From: Planifilum fimeticola | GTDB lineage: Bacteria > Bacillota > Bacilli > Thermoactinomycetales > DSM-44946 | Assembly: GCF_003001905.1 (NCBI RefSeq) | Contig: NZ_PVNE01000033.1 | Span: forward strand, 1 to 37,500 | Direction: 5' to 3' | Length of the DNA: 37,500 bases | Shown here: piece after piece, positions 15,002 to 23,292 of the stretch | Numbering within the stretch: the stretch's first letter is position 1 | Layout of the letters: each line of letters begins with the position of its first letter | Position numbers and translations under genes: made by a program | Notes under the pieces: generated by a model | Told to the model about the DNA's origin: nothing | The model's input: the letters and a program-made list of their open reading frames with translations, nothing else | The model's database searches: none

Positions 15002-15027
15002 GCCTGGTTCAGAGACCAGGCTTTTTT
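15002..15027. terminator. Bidirectional terminator
   Basis: GCCTGGT/ACCAGGC stem with a TCAGAG loop, six T on the plus strand and five T on the minus strand. It lies 9 bases beyond the stop of the minus-strand kinase-like gene. Confidence 0.8.
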
Positions 15028-15035
15028 GATGAAGC

Positions 15036-15710
15036 TCACCAGGAGGATTTTTTGCGACGCCAGTGCCGGTCCGACGAAAAATGGCGCCGTCGCCGCGGGG
15101 AGGAGCCGCTGTGGCTGCGGCGGCGGTGACGGTCGGAGGAAAACCAACGGAGCTTTTTCTTCGGTTTGGAGGAAGAGAACAACCGGAACAGGCCGCAGTA
15201 TTTCAATGTTTCCAGGTCTTCCGTCAACGCCTCTTTATGGGCCGCCGCGCGTTCGGTCTGGAAAAAGCGGCCCACATCCACAAATTTCACCCGCCCCTCT
15301 TGATCCACCATGATGTTGTTCAGGTGGAGGTCGTCGGGAATCACGCCCCGTGCATAGCAATGCTCCACCGCTGCCTCGATTTGTTCGTACAGATGCCCCT
15401 CCAGTTTTTCTCCCCCCTGAAGGGCTTGCCACAGGGTAGGGCCGTTCACCTTGTCCACAACCATCCATCCTTTCTCCCGGTAGTGCATCCGGGGGAAGGA
15501 GGCGTGACCCGAAAGGCGGGATAACAGGACCGCATCATTTCTTTCGCCGGCATCCGGCTTGAACACTTTGACCGCATATTCCTCAAATTCATAGACTTTG
15601 CCGCTCAATCCTTCACCGAGGAGAGGATATTTATCCATCATGCCGCCGGCGATGAGGGAGCGGAGGTGCTCCACGATGGCGGGATCGATGGCGCGATCGG
15701 GATGAGCCAT
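15036..15710 (-). CDS. Kinase-like protein with basic Ser/Arg-rich tail
   Basis: A 224-residue protein of the protein-kinase-like fold. LGEGLSGKVYEF (31-42) is the glycine-rich loop, AVKVF carries the ATP-anchoring Lys48, PDDLHLNN (125-132) is a catalytic loop with Asp and Asn in place of the usual HRDxxxxN, and VDVG (144-147) supplies the metal-binding Asp of the DFG position. The C-terminal lobe is short. From about residue 175 the sequence becomes a highly basic tail (RWFSSDRHRRRSHSGSSPRR and a second FSSDRHWRR unit) that looks like an imperfect internal duplication and could bind nucleic acid or be a phosphorylation substrate. ATG 15710 is chosen, with AAAGGGGGATCC upstream. It is divergent from the spore germination operon, so a sporulation role is possible but unproven. 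Confidence 0.7.
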   Translation of the reverse strand: MAHPDRAIDPAIVEHLRSLIAGGMMDKYPLLGEGLSGKVYEFEEYAVKVFKPDAGERNDAVLLSRLSGHASFPRMHYREKGWMVVDKVNGPTLWQALQGGEKLEGHLYEQIEAAVEHCYARGVIPDDLHLNNIMVDQEGRVKFVDVGRFFQTERAAAHKEALTEDLETLKYCGLFRLFSSSKPKKKLRWFSSDRHRRRSHSGSSPRRRRHFSSDRHWRRKKSSW

Positions 15711-15852
15711 GCAGGATCCCCCTTTAAGTATGAATGGAAGTCCAAAATTCGCTTTCCCGACGCGGCGATGACGTAAACGTTCAATTTGATGTTTACATAT
15801 TGAGGCGCGGACGAGGAAATAATAACCAGGCATAGGCTAGGGGGGATTTTCC

Positions 15853-17349
15853 ATGAGGTTGTTCCGGGGAAAAGGCCGTTCCGATCGATCGATGGATACG
15901 GCTGATTTTGAGTTGACCGGACATTTGGATCGCGATGTGAAAAATCTGGAGAAATTGTTATCCTCCCACGACTTGACGTTTCGGCGCATTTCAGGGAAGA
16001 CGGAGCTTGCCGTCGGATTCTTTTCCAGCTTGTGCAACAACGATACGCTGGAGCGGGATGTGATTGCACCGTTAAACCGGGCTGCCGGAGAACGGGCTTT
16101 GACCAAGGAAGACCTCTATCGACATATCCACACGGGGGATGTCCGGCAGATCAAGGACGAGGTTGAGCTGTTGGAACTGTTATTGGACGGCTTTGCCGTC
16201 ATCTTGATGGACGGTCGGCGTGGAGCCCTGGCTGCGTGTGTCGAAGATATGAAACGCCGGGATATTTCCAAGCCGATCACGGAAGTGGTGATTCGTGGCT
16301 CCCATGAAGCCTTCAATGAATCAATCATCGATTCGATCGGGCTGATTCGGCGAAGATTGGCCACGGAACGCTTCCGGATCGAAATAGTAAAAGTGGGCAA
16401 AATCGCGAAGAGCCGGATTGCATTTTGTTATCTCGACGGGATTGCCCGGCCCGAATTGGTGGAGGAAGTGCGCAGGCGGGTTCGAAGGATTAAAAAGTTC
16501 ATCTTTGATTCGGGAAATCTGGAACAACTTATTGCCGATCATCCCCTGACTCCGTTTCCGCAGCTATATTATACGGAGCGCCCGGACAAAGCCGTGGCCA
16601 GTCTGTTGGAGGGTCGGGTCATTCTTCTCACCGACGGCTCCCCCTATGCCTTGATCGCGCCCACAACTCTGTTCGATCTGCTGCATCCGTCGGAGGACTA
16701 TTATTTTCACTTCCTTCCGGCTTCGGCCATCCGGATCGTCCGCTATATCTCCGCCTTTTTTGCCCTGTTTTTGCCTTCCATTTACGTTGTGATCGTCATG
16801 TACCGTCCGGAGCTCATTCCCACGGAGCTGTTTTTCCGGCTGGTCGCCCAGCGGGAAGGAGTACCCCTGCCGACGGTGTTGGAGATTTTTCTGATGGAGG
16901 TATCCTTTGAACTGATGCGGGAGGCGGGCATCCGTCTTCCGCCGCCGGCGGGACAGGCCGTAAGCATCGTCGGGGCTTTGATCGTGGGCGAAGCGATGAT
17001 CAATGCCGGGTTGGTCGCTCCGGTGACGGTGATCGTTACGGCCACGACCGGTCTTTCCTCCTTTACGATTTCGGCCTTCCATCTGTCCTACGGATTGCGT
17101 GTTCTGCGCTTTCCGATCCTGCTGTTTGCCGCCTTTATCGGGATTTACGGGTTGATCATCGCGACGTTTCTGATCATGTTGCACCTGTTATCCCTGAAAT
17201 CCTTCGGGTTCCCCTATCTGTCACCGGTTGTTCCCGGTCGCTCAGGTGACTGGCGCGATGTGTTCATTCGATTTCCGATGCCCTCCGTTCAGCGTCAACC
17301 GGCCTTTTTGAAAAACAAGCCCCTTTTCGGCAGGCGGAGGAGGAGATGA
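15853..17349 (+). CDS. Spore germination receptor subunit A (GerA family)
   Basis: A 498-residue GerA-family A subunit. The N-terminal 260 residues are the soluble two-lobed domain (FFSSLCNNDTLERDVIAPL, then GSHEAFNESI and NxxLIRRRL-type motifs), ending in the conserved HPLTPFPQLYYTERPDK segment. Then come five or so membrane segments, beginning with RYISAFFALFLPSIYVVIV and including the conserved PPPAGQAVSIVGALIVGEA helix hairpin. A subunits form the ligand-gated ion channel of germinosomes in the spore inner membrane, together with B and C. It starts at ATG 15853 after AGGGGGGATTTTCC, and its stop is one base from the start of the C gene. The upstream sequence contains candidate sigma-G-like elements (ACATAT, 17 bases, AATAATA at about 15793-15820), but these are weak. 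Confidence 0.92.
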   Translation: MRLFRGKGRSDRSMDTADFELTGHLDRDVKNLEKLLSSHDLTFRRISGKTELAVGFFSSLCNNDTLERDVIAPLNRAAGERALTKEDLYRHIHTGDVRQIKDEVELLELLLDGFAVILMDGRRGALAACVEDMKRRDISKPITEVVIRGSHEAFNESIIDSIGLIRRRLATERFRIEIVKVGKIAKSRIAFCYLDGIARPELVEEVRRRVRRIKKFIFDSGNLEQLIADHPLTPFPQLYYTERPDKAVASLLEGRVILLTDGSPYALIAPTTLFDLLHPSEDYYFHFLPASAIRIVRYISAFFALFLPSIYVVIVMYRPELIPTELFFRLVAQREGVPLPTVLEIFLMEVSFELMREAGIRLPPPAGQAVSIVGALIVGEAMINAGLVAPVTVIVTATTGLSSFTISAFHLSYGLRVLRFPILLFAAFIGIYGLIIATFLIMLHLLSLKSFGFPYLSPVVPGRSGDWRDVFIRFPMPSVQRQPAFLKNKPLFGRRRRR

Positions 17350-17350
17350 C

Positions 17351-18469
17351 GTGCGGTATCCGTGGTGGATGGCCCTGTTTTTGATCCTTTTGTCGACAAG
17401 CGGGTGCTGGTCGGCGAGGGACATCAAACAACTTTCGATCGTCAGCGGTGCGGCCGTCGATCCGGGGAAACAGGCACCTTACCGCCTGACGATCCAGTTC
17501 GCCGATCCCACGGCAATGGTGCGTCAACAGGAACGCCCCCATCCCTATTACGTCAAACAGGCGGAGGGGTACTCCGTGCTCGATGCCGTTCGCAACATCA
17601 GCCGGAGGGATTCCCGTCGAAGACTTTGGTCTCATATGGAGATGCTCCTGATCAACGAGGAGTTGGCACGGCGGGAGAGTCTGTTTCAACTGCTCGATGT
17701 CGCTCAACGCTACCACGAAATGCGGCGGGACATCGTCGTCGCGCTGGTGGCCGGTACCGACGCGGGCCGATTCTTGGAGCGCAAAGTGGAGCCTCCCCTT
17801 TTGGGGGGATTCGTCTTGAGAAGGATCAACCAGGAATCCTATGAATCCGGTGAGGCGCTCTTGACCACGATGTTTGATTTGTTGCAGGTCAAATACGGCG
17901 AGGTTAAGGATATGCTGCTGGTGGAAGCGAGGGAGACGGAGGGGGATGTCTCCTTTAATGGGGCCGCCGTGTTAAAAGACGGGAGAAAGGTGGGCCGCGT
18001 GGATTTTCCGGAGATCCGGGGTTATCTTTTGATCAAAAATCTGTTGAAGAGCGGAACGGACATCATTCGAACCAAACGGGGAAGTGTCACGGTCTGGTTG
18101 GAAGGCGGGAAGATCAAGACGGAAGTGACTTCGCTCCGGCCTCTTACTTTCACGATGAAAGGTGTGGTGAAGGGGCATATCCAGGAGATCAACACGTCGG
18201 AGGATTTCAACCGGATTTCCGCCCTCCGGAAATTGGAGGGGCGGGTTGCCCGCGAGGTGACCGGCGAAATCCGCAGGAGTCTGCGGACATCCCAACGGTT
18301 TCGGGCGGATTATTGCCAATTGGGGAATCTGTTGGCTCAATATCATCCCTCTTACTGGAAAAAGGTGAAGGGCCAATGGAGCGACCGGATTTGGCCGCAG
18401 GCGAAATTCCGTATCGATATCGCTGTGCGATTGCAGCACAGCGGCAGGGAAAGTCCGAAAGGAAGATGA
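17351..18469 (+). CDS. Spore germination lipoprotein subunit C (GerC family)
   Basis: A 372-residue Ger(x)C lipoprotein. The signal peptide ends in LLSTSGC with the lipid-modified Cys at 19, followed by the family motif WSARDIKQLSIVSGAAVD. The rest shows the three-domain arrangement of GerC proteins, including the LLINEELAR and ERKVEPPLLGGF regions and the final C-terminal domain with SQRFRADYCQLGN and YHPSYWKKVK. GerC is anchored to the outer face of the spore inner membrane and is required for receptor assembly. It starts at GTG 17351, one base after the A-subunit stop; the 3' end of the A gene (AGGCGGAGGAGG) contains its RBS. Gene order A-C-D-B. Confidence 0.9.
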   Translation: MRYPWWMALFLILLSTSGCWSARDIKQLSIVSGAAVDPGKQAPYRLTIQFADPTAMVRQQERPHPYYVKQAEGYSVLDAVRNISRRDSRRRLWSHMEMLLINEELARRESLFQLLDVAQRYHEMRRDIVVALVAGTDAGRFLERKVEPPLLGGFVLRRINQESYESGEALLTTMFDLLQVKYGEVKDMLLVEARETEGDVSFNGAAVLKDGRKVGRVDFPEIRGYLLIKNLLKSGTDIIRTKRGSVTVWLEGGKIKTEVTSLRPLTFTMKGVVKGHIQEINTSEDFNRISALRKLEGRVAREVTGEIRRSLRTSQRFRADYCQLGNLLAQYHPSYWKKVKGQWSDRIWPQAKFRIDIAVRLQHSGRESPKGR

Positions 18470-18472
18470 CGT

Positions 18473-18715
18473 ATGTATGGAATCGCCCTTTCCATCGCAT
18501 TCCTACTCGCCGCCATCGGGGAATGGAGGATGGATCCCTCCCCCAAGACCTTCCGGCTGTGGATGGGTTGTGCCCTGCTGTACGGGATGGATGTTGCGCT
18601 TATTCTGATGCAATTTGGAGATCTTCCGCTGCCCAATCTCAACCAACCGATGATTTGGTTGATGGATCCTGTGGCACGCCCCTTGTTTGATTGGTTGAAA
18701 GGGGGAGTGGTGTGA
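18473..18715 (+). CDS. Small membrane D subunit of the germination receptor
   Basis: An 80-residue protein with two predicted membrane helices (about 3-17 and 30-46) and a short Trp- and Pro-containing C-terminal segment. Some ger operons (for example yfkQRST) carry such a fourth small D gene, whose product modulates receptor function. It lies between the C and B genes, three bases after the C stop (the C gene's final GGAAGATGACG serves as RBS). Its TGA stop overlaps the GTG start of the B gene (GTGA, 18712-18715). Sequence identity alone would not allow the call; the position and size do. Confidence 0.7.
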   Translation: MYGIALSIAFLLAAIGEWRMDPSPKTFRLWMGCALLYGMDVALILMQFGDLPLPNLNQPMIWLMDPVARPLFDWLKGGVV

Positions 18716-19827
18716 TAAAGGATCGATTGATGACTCCGATCCAAGCCCAGACTGTGATGTTCCTCTTTATCCTGGGAACAGCCATCCTGAATATACCCGC
18801 CATCATCACCGCTTTGGCCAAACAGGACGCTTGGCTGTCCGTCCCTCTTGCCGCCTTGATCGGATGGCTAACTCCTCTGATGGTGGTTATCTTGTGTCAA
18901 ATGCATAAAAGGCGATCCCTGGTGGACGTGTGCCAGTCCGTCATGGGACCTTATGCGGGCGCCTTGTTGGGGGCCGGATATGTGTTTTACGCGATCCACC
19001 TCGGAGTTCTCGTCACCAATGATGCGGGTATGTTCGAGACGATGATGCTGCAACCGAGGACGCCGCTGTGGCTGTTTCATCTCCTGATCCTGGTCGTCGC
19101 CGTCTATGCCTATCGCCTGGGCCCCGAAATCCTCGGTCGTTTCAGCCAAATGTTGCTCATCATCGTCATCGTGGTGATTGCGTTGACCTTTCTGTTGCTG
19201 ATCGGAAGGCTCCACCCCGAAAACCTCCTCCCGATCCTGGGCGGAGGATGGAGGCGACTTGCCGCCGGAGCGTATCCCGCCGTGGGCTTCCCTTTTCTGG
19301 AGACGGTCATCGTGACCGGGTGGATCCTTCCGCAGGTGGAGGAAACCACCGGATTTCTCCGGGGGATGACCGTGGCATATTTTCTGGGGGCGGTATTTCT
19401 AGCGCTGGCCATCCTGTTCACCCTGATGGTTTTCGGAGCCGAATGGTCCGCCCATCTCACTTATCCGTTGTACGCCCTGGCCCAACAAGCGGGGATCACC
19501 GATGTCATCGAACGCATTGAAGCCCTGACGCTGATCGCCTGGATCGCCTGCGTGCAGATCAAGTTAATCGTCTGCTTTGCTTTTGCTCTGGATGGAATCC
19601 GCACGCTGTTGCGCGTTCCCGATGCACGCCTGTTTTCCATTCCGTTGGCGGTCGCCATGATGATCTTTGCCGAAACCAGTGTTCCCAGCGAGGTTTATCT
19701 GACCGAGAGCGTGAACATCTACTGGACGCCCTATTCCTCCGTGTTCGGGGTGTTCGCGCCGCTTCTACTGCTGGCGGTCACTTGGATCCGGAGAATGGGA
19801 AAAAAGCGGAGGAAAGCGTCCTTTTAA
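18712..19827 (+). CDS. Spore germination receptor subunit B (GerB family)
   Basis: A 371-residue polytopic protein of about ten membrane helices, of the amino acid/polyamine/organocation permease-like GerB family. The N-terminus has the usual ITPIQAQ-like start (RLMTPIQAQTVMFLFILGTA, then LNIPAII) and the conserved WLSVPLAALIG helix. B subunits are the probable germinant-binding component and act with A and C. GTG 18712 is preferred over an upstream in-frame start because it overlaps the preceding stop (GTGA) and sits 6 bases after GGGGGAG. The gene is followed by a strong shared terminator at 19899-19921. Confidence 0.9.
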   Translation: MIKDRLMTPIQAQTVMFLFILGTAILNIPAIITALAKQDAWLSVPLAALIGWLTPLMVVILCQMHKRRSLVDVCQSVMGPYAGALLGAGYVFYAIHLGVLVTNDAGMFETMMLQPRTPLWLFHLLILVVAVYAYRLGPEILGRFSQMLLIIVIVVIALTFLLLIGRLHPENLLPILGGGWRRLAAGAYPAVGFPFLETVIVTGWILPQVEETTGFLRGMTVAYFLGAVFLALAILFTLMVFGAEWSAHLTYPLYALAQQAGITDVIERIEALTLIAWIACVQIKLIVCFAFALDGIRTLLRVPDARLFSIPLAVAMMIFAETSVPSEVYLTESVNIYWTPYSSVFGVFAPLLLLAVTWIRRMGKKRRKASF

Positions 19828-19898
19828 TCCCAGTGAACAATGGACAAGGAGCAGTTGCTCGCTGTGTTTATCGGAAATCCCTATAGAGAAAAATGCAA

Positions 19899-19921
19899 GC
19901 CCCCTGCGGGTCGCAGGGGGC
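19899..19921. terminator. Bidirectional terminator between gerB and the acetyltransferase
   Basis: GCCCCCTGC (19899-19907) and GCAGGGGGC (19913-19921) form a perfect 9-bp GC-rich stem between two convergent genes. Confidence 0.85.
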
Positions 19922-19970
19922 AAACCGTCTTAATCGCAGTTTTGTTCCGCGGAGATCGGTTTCAGCTCTT

Positions 19971-20495
19971 TCAGTGCGGGAAATCGGAGCGGAGCAGGCC
20001 CCTCACCAACACGTCGTGGTACTGCCCGTTCCGGTACAGTTCTTCCCGCAGTATGCCCTCCACCCGGAAACCGCATTTTTGGTAGGCACGGATCGCCCGA
20101 CGGTTGAAGGCGAACACCGTCAACTTGAGTTTTCGGAGATTCATCTGCCGGAAGGCGAATCGGGTCAAGATGCGGATGGCGTCGCTTCCGTATCCCTTCC
20201 CCTGATGGGGCTTCCCGATGGAGATGCCGATCCGGGCGAAGCGGTGGTGCCAATTGACGTCAAAAAGGGCCAGGGAACCGATAAATTCTCCGCCCAAGGT
20301 TTCCACCGCAAAGAGAAAGGCATCTTCCCCTGAAGCCAGGGTTTCCGGCAGAGACCGGAGTTTATCCGGTTGCGGAGGAAAGGGGATCCCGTCATCCATC
20401 AGCAGGCGGGTTTCCAGATCGCTTTCCCATTCGACAAACCGGTCGGTGTCTTCTTCCCTAAAGGCGCGCAGTCGCACTTTTTCGCCGGTGAACAA
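19971..20495 (-). CDS. RimJ/RimL-type GNAT acetyltransferase
   Basis: A 174-residue acetyltransferase of the RimJ/RimL branch. It opens with GEKVRLRAFREEDTDRFVEW, has the RIGISIGKPHQGKGYGSDAI acetyl-CoA loop (QGKGYG), and the late NRRAIRAYQKCGFRVEGILR segment characteristic of the family, ending ELYRNGQYHDVLV. Members acetylate protein N-termini, aminoglycosides, polyamines or other amines; the substrate is unknown here. The start is TTG 20495 with AAAGGA close upstream, since an in-frame TGA lies just before it. A good promoter and RBS lie further upstream (20575-20628) but point to a different short frame that overlaps this start. Confidence 0.85.
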   Translation of the reverse strand: MFTGEKVRLRAFREEDTDRFVEWESDLETRLLMDDGIPFPPQPDKLRSLPETLASGEDAFLFAVETLGGEFIGSLALFDVNWHHRFARIGISIGKPHQGKGYGSDAIRILTRFAFRQMNLRKLKLTVFAFNRRAIRAYQKCGFRVEGILREELYRNGQYHDVLVRGLLRSDFPH

Positions 20496-20566
20496 TTCCT
20501 TTTGCCCCCTTCATGACCGTGACAAATTCCGGCGGGACGACACCTTCCGGCAATGGGTGACATCAC
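20399..20566 (-). CDS. Possible short leader peptide overlapping the acetyltransferase start
   Basis: From GTG 20566 (or ATG 20563) a frame of 55 codons runs to 20399. It has a perfect AAGGAGG 8 bases upstream and a near-consensus promoter behind it, so the initiation signals are far better than those of the acetyltransferase it overlaps by 97 bases. The peptide (MSPIAGRCRPAGICHGHEGG, then KRNCSPAKKCDCAPL) is Cys-rich and matches nothing I know. It may be a leader whose translation opens the acetyltransferase start, or a sign that the 5' end of that gene is frameshifted. Expression is plausible; function is not assignable. Confidence 0.3.
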   Translation of the reverse strand: MMSPIAGRCRPAGICHGHEGGKRNCSPAKKCDCAPLGKKTPTGLSNGKAIWKPAC

Positions 20567-20574
20567 AAGGCGTT

Positions 20575-20628
20575 CCTCCTTCAGTCGCGGAATAAGGGCA
20601 TTATATTGAAAAATAAATAAATGGTCAA
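20575..20628 (-). promoter_or_regulatory. Promoter and RBS upstream of the acetyltransferase
   Basis: On the minus strand: TTGACC (20623-20628), a 17-base spacer, TATAAT (20600-20605), then AAGGAGG (20575-20581). The -10 box is perfect and the -35 box has one mismatch. Confidence 0.75.
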
Positions 20629-20760
20629 TGGAGAAGCGCCGGCAAGATTTCGCCCCCGGAAACGGGTCTCTCAGGGGATTGGAAGGGATGAGGTGGGATG
20701 GGTCGTTTTTTCTTGAGCGGAAAAAATCGGCGCAATCGCTCTCACCAAATTCGGTGCAAA

Positions 20761-20866
20761 CCCCCTTGTCTGGTGGCCGAAGGGGGTTGTGCCGCTCCGT
20801 TTCGTTGCAATAGCAAAGGCACTCGCGGCACAACCCCCTCAGCCATGTGTAGACGAAAGTGAGTCA
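20761..20866. repeat. Dispersed palindromic repeat, copy 2, with alternative hairpins
   Basis: The copy at 20789-20866 matches 4001-4078. Here the stem is extended to 14 perfect base pairs, GGGGGTTGTGCCGC (20782-20795) with GCGGCACAACCCCC (20825-20838), around a 29-base loop. An upstream CCCCCTT (20761-20767) can pair instead with AAGGGGG (20780-20786), which is part of the same left arm, so two mutually exclusive hairpins are possible. It lies 27 bases beyond the repeat's end from the helD stop, in the 400-base gap between helD and the acetyltransferase. Confidence 0.75.
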
Positions 20867-20892
20867 ATTGTGATCCGTTCCTTCTCCGATTC

Positions 20893-23199
20893 TTACCTAC
20901 ACTTTTTGCAGTACTTCGCCGGATCCAACTCCTCCAGCAGCGGAAACATCCCGTTTCGAGCGAAGATGGCCAGCCGGTGAAGGGGGCGGGTCATGGCCAC
21001 ATACAGAAGTTTCAGGTCGAGTTCGTCGCGGGTGTAGGGCTCATCCAACATGAGGAGGATCGCCAGATCAAACTCCAGTCCCTTGGCCGTATGGGCGGGC
21101 ACGATGATGATATCCGCGTCTTCGAAGGTGGATTCCCCCGTCAGGAGCTGGAGGGACCAGTCCGTTCTCCGCTTCAGCAGTTTTTCGATCTTTCGGCATT
21201 CCCGAAGGGAGCGGCCGATGACGGCGACGGAGCGAAAGCCGTTGGTTTTTGCCCGTTCCAGTTCGTTCCGGATCCAGTCCACCGGCTCTTCGGGGTCGTC
21301 GAACAGGCGGATGAGGGGTTTGTCCCCGTGGCGCACCACCGGCCGGGCGGGAAGGATGCCGGGGGCGTTCATCAGACCGATGATCTGGTTGGCCAGTTCC
21401 ATGATTTCCACGGTGGTCCGGTAGCTCTTTTCCAGGGTGAGGAACTGGCAGCGGTCTTCCGGAAAGACGTGGTCCAGAACTTCTTGCCAATCGGTGATTC
21501 CCCGGTAGCTGTGGATGCCCTGGGCCAGGTCCCCGAAGATGGTAAAGATCCGCGTTCCGATTGCTTCTTTCAGCGCGTAAATCTGGAACACGCTGAAATC
21601 CTGGGCCTCGTCGATGACGACGTGTTTGATTTTTCGCCTGTTGGGGATTCCGTAAAGTCGATGCTTCAGGTAGAGGAGGGCGGCGGTATCTTCCATTTCC
21701 AACTGTTTGCGGTCCAAGGATTCGGAAGCGGTTTGACACAGGTAACGGATGTTTTCCGCCGGAAGGGACAGGGAGCGGAAGCGTTCTTCATTTCTGAAGA
21801 GCTCCCGGTAATGGGAGAAGACATCCTTTTTGCGAAACGCGGCCATATAGCGAGGTAGCAGGGAAGCGGAGGCCTTCCGAATCTTTTCCAGCACCGCTTC
21901 CTTTCGGTCCATCCAATGGATCACCCGTTCCCGCCGCTTCTCGGGATCCCGGATGCGGTAACGGACTTGCTCGATTTTTTCGTCGTAGTACTGCTCCGCC
22001 TGTTTCACGACCTCTTCGGTTTTCCGCTTCAGTTCCCGCCCGAGGACCTGCCGGATTTTCTCCAGGCGCCGGTAGATGGGAAGGTAGGCGTAATCTACTC
22101 TCAGCCACCGGTTGATCTCCTCTTTGGTCCGGATGAGGTATTTTTTCCCCAGGATAAAATCCTCCCGGGGGGCGAGCTGCTCCAACACCTCCTCGATGTA
22201 GGCATCCACGACCTCTTTGAAGGTCATCGATCCTTTGAAGCGGGAGCACCATTTTTCCAGGAGGAGGGTCGGTTCGCTCTCTTCCCTTTGGATGAACCGC
22301 AGGAGCTTTTGGTCCGGATCCGCCAGCTCCATCTTTTTTCCGACTTCTTCGCGGAAGAAGTCCGGGAAGGTGGTCTGGTACACGTCCAGAACGCCCAGCT
22401 CCGGCAACACGTCGGCCACGTATCCGAGGAAGAGGCGGTTGGGGGCGAGAATCATCATCTGTTCGGGATCAAAGGTTTCCGCCCGGTGGTACAGGCAGTA
22501 GGCGATCCGGTGGAGGGCGATCGTCGTTTTTCCGCTTCCCGCCGCACCCTGCACCAGCAGGGGAAAGTCGAGATCCGCCCGGATGACCCGGTTCTGCTCC
22601 GCCTGGATGGTGGAAATGATCTCGTTCAGTCGGCGGTCGGCGCTTTTGCGAAGGGATGCCGCCAGCAGATCGTCCCGGGCGGTGACGTCGATGTCCCGGA
22701 TCTCCACGAGTTCTCCCGACTCGATTTCATACTGACGCTTCAGGGAGAGATGGCCGGTCACCGTTTCCGTTTCCGACGAATAGGAGACGGGTCCCGGGCG
22801 CGCCTCATAGTAGAGGGTGGCGATGGGGGCGCGCCAGTCGACGATCACCGGCTGCTGGGAATCCCTGCGGAAAAGGGACGTTTTCCCGATGTACAGTTTT
22901 TCGTATTCGCCGGCGCCGTCGGGTCGAAAATCGATCCGGCAGAAGTAGGGTTTTTCGCGGATTGCCTGCAACCGGTCTTCGTCCCGCATCAGCATATCCA
23001 TCAATTTGCCGCTGACCAAGAGATCGATGTACCCTTCGCTGCTGTCGCGAACGTTCAACCCTTTCATCGCCCGCTTGAAGTGTTTCCGCTGCTCTCCCCG
23101 GGAGCTTTGGGCCTTGCCCAGCCATTCTTCGACGGCTTTCCGGGTTTCAACCAGACGCTCGACTTCTTCCGAATAGTCCGGATGATCTTTCGCCGACAA
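20893..23199 (-). CDS. helD: HelD, RNA polymerase recycling helicase-like ATPase
   Basis: A 768-residue superfamily 1 (UvrD/Rep-like) ATPase with the HelD layout. A charged N-terminal helical arm (1-50) is followed by a beta domain (YFCRIDFRPDG, YIGKTSLF, DWRAPIATLYYEA) and then the split ATPase core: GAAGSGKT at 218-225, a long helical insertion, VIDEAQDFSVFQ, FGDLAQGIHSYRG, LEKSYRTTVEI, AHTAKGLEFD and LYVAMTRP. HelD binds core RNA polymerase, enters its channels and uses ATP to release nucleic acid, recycling stalled enzyme. I chose TTG 23199, 10 bases after GAGAGGAGG, rather than ATG 23298, because a TATAAT box (23264-23269) lies between them and because this length suits the family. Confidence 0.9.
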   Translation of the reverse strand: MSAKDHPDYSEEVERLVETRKAVEEWLGKAQSSRGEQRKHFKRAMKGLNVRDSSEGYIDLLVSGKLMDMLMRDEDRLQAIREKPYFCRIDFRPDGAGEYEKLYIGKTSLFRRDSQQPVIVDWRAPIATLYYEARPGPVSYSSETETVTGHLSLKRQYEIESGELVEIRDIDVTARDDLLAASLRKSADRRLNEIISTIQAEQNRVIRADLDFPLLVQGAAGSGKTTIALHRIAYCLYHRAETFDPEQMMILAPNRLFLGYVADVLPELGVLDVYQTTFPDFFREEVGKKMELADPDQKLLRFIQREESEPTLLLEKWCSRFKGSMTFKEVVDAYIEEVLEQLAPREDFILGKKYLIRTKEEINRWLRVDYAYLPIYRRLEKIRQVLGRELKRKTEEVVKQAEQYYDEKIEQVRYRIRDPEKRRERVIHWMDRKEAVLEKIRKASASLLPRYMAAFRKKDVFSHYRELFRNEERFRSLSLPAENIRYLCQTASESLDRKQLEMEDTAALLYLKHRLYGIPNRRKIKHVVIDEAQDFSVFQIYALKEAIGTRIFTIFGDLAQGIHSYRGITDWQEVLDHVFPEDRCQFLTLEKSYRTTVEIMELANQIIGLMNAPGILPARPVVRHGDKPLIRLFDDPEEPVDWIRNELERAKTNGFRSVAVIGRSLRECRKIEKLLKRRTDWSLQLLTGESTFEDADIIIVPAHTAKGLEFDLAILLMLDEPYTRDELDLKLLYVAMTRPLHRLAIFARNGMFPLLEELDPAKYCKKCR

Positions 23200-23263
23200 A
23201 GGTCGGAGGCCTCCTCTCCGAGATGGGATGGGCGGTGGAAAGAGATCGGGACCGGAAAAATAA

Positions 23264-23292
23264 ATTATACCCTTTTTTCGATGATTGGGGAA
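23264..23292 (-). promoter_or_regulatory. Probable helD promoter
   Basis: TATAAT (23264-23269 on the minus strand) with a 17-base spacer to TTCCCC (23287-23292), a weak -35 box. Placed about 65 bases before the preferred TTG start of helD. Confidence 0.5.
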
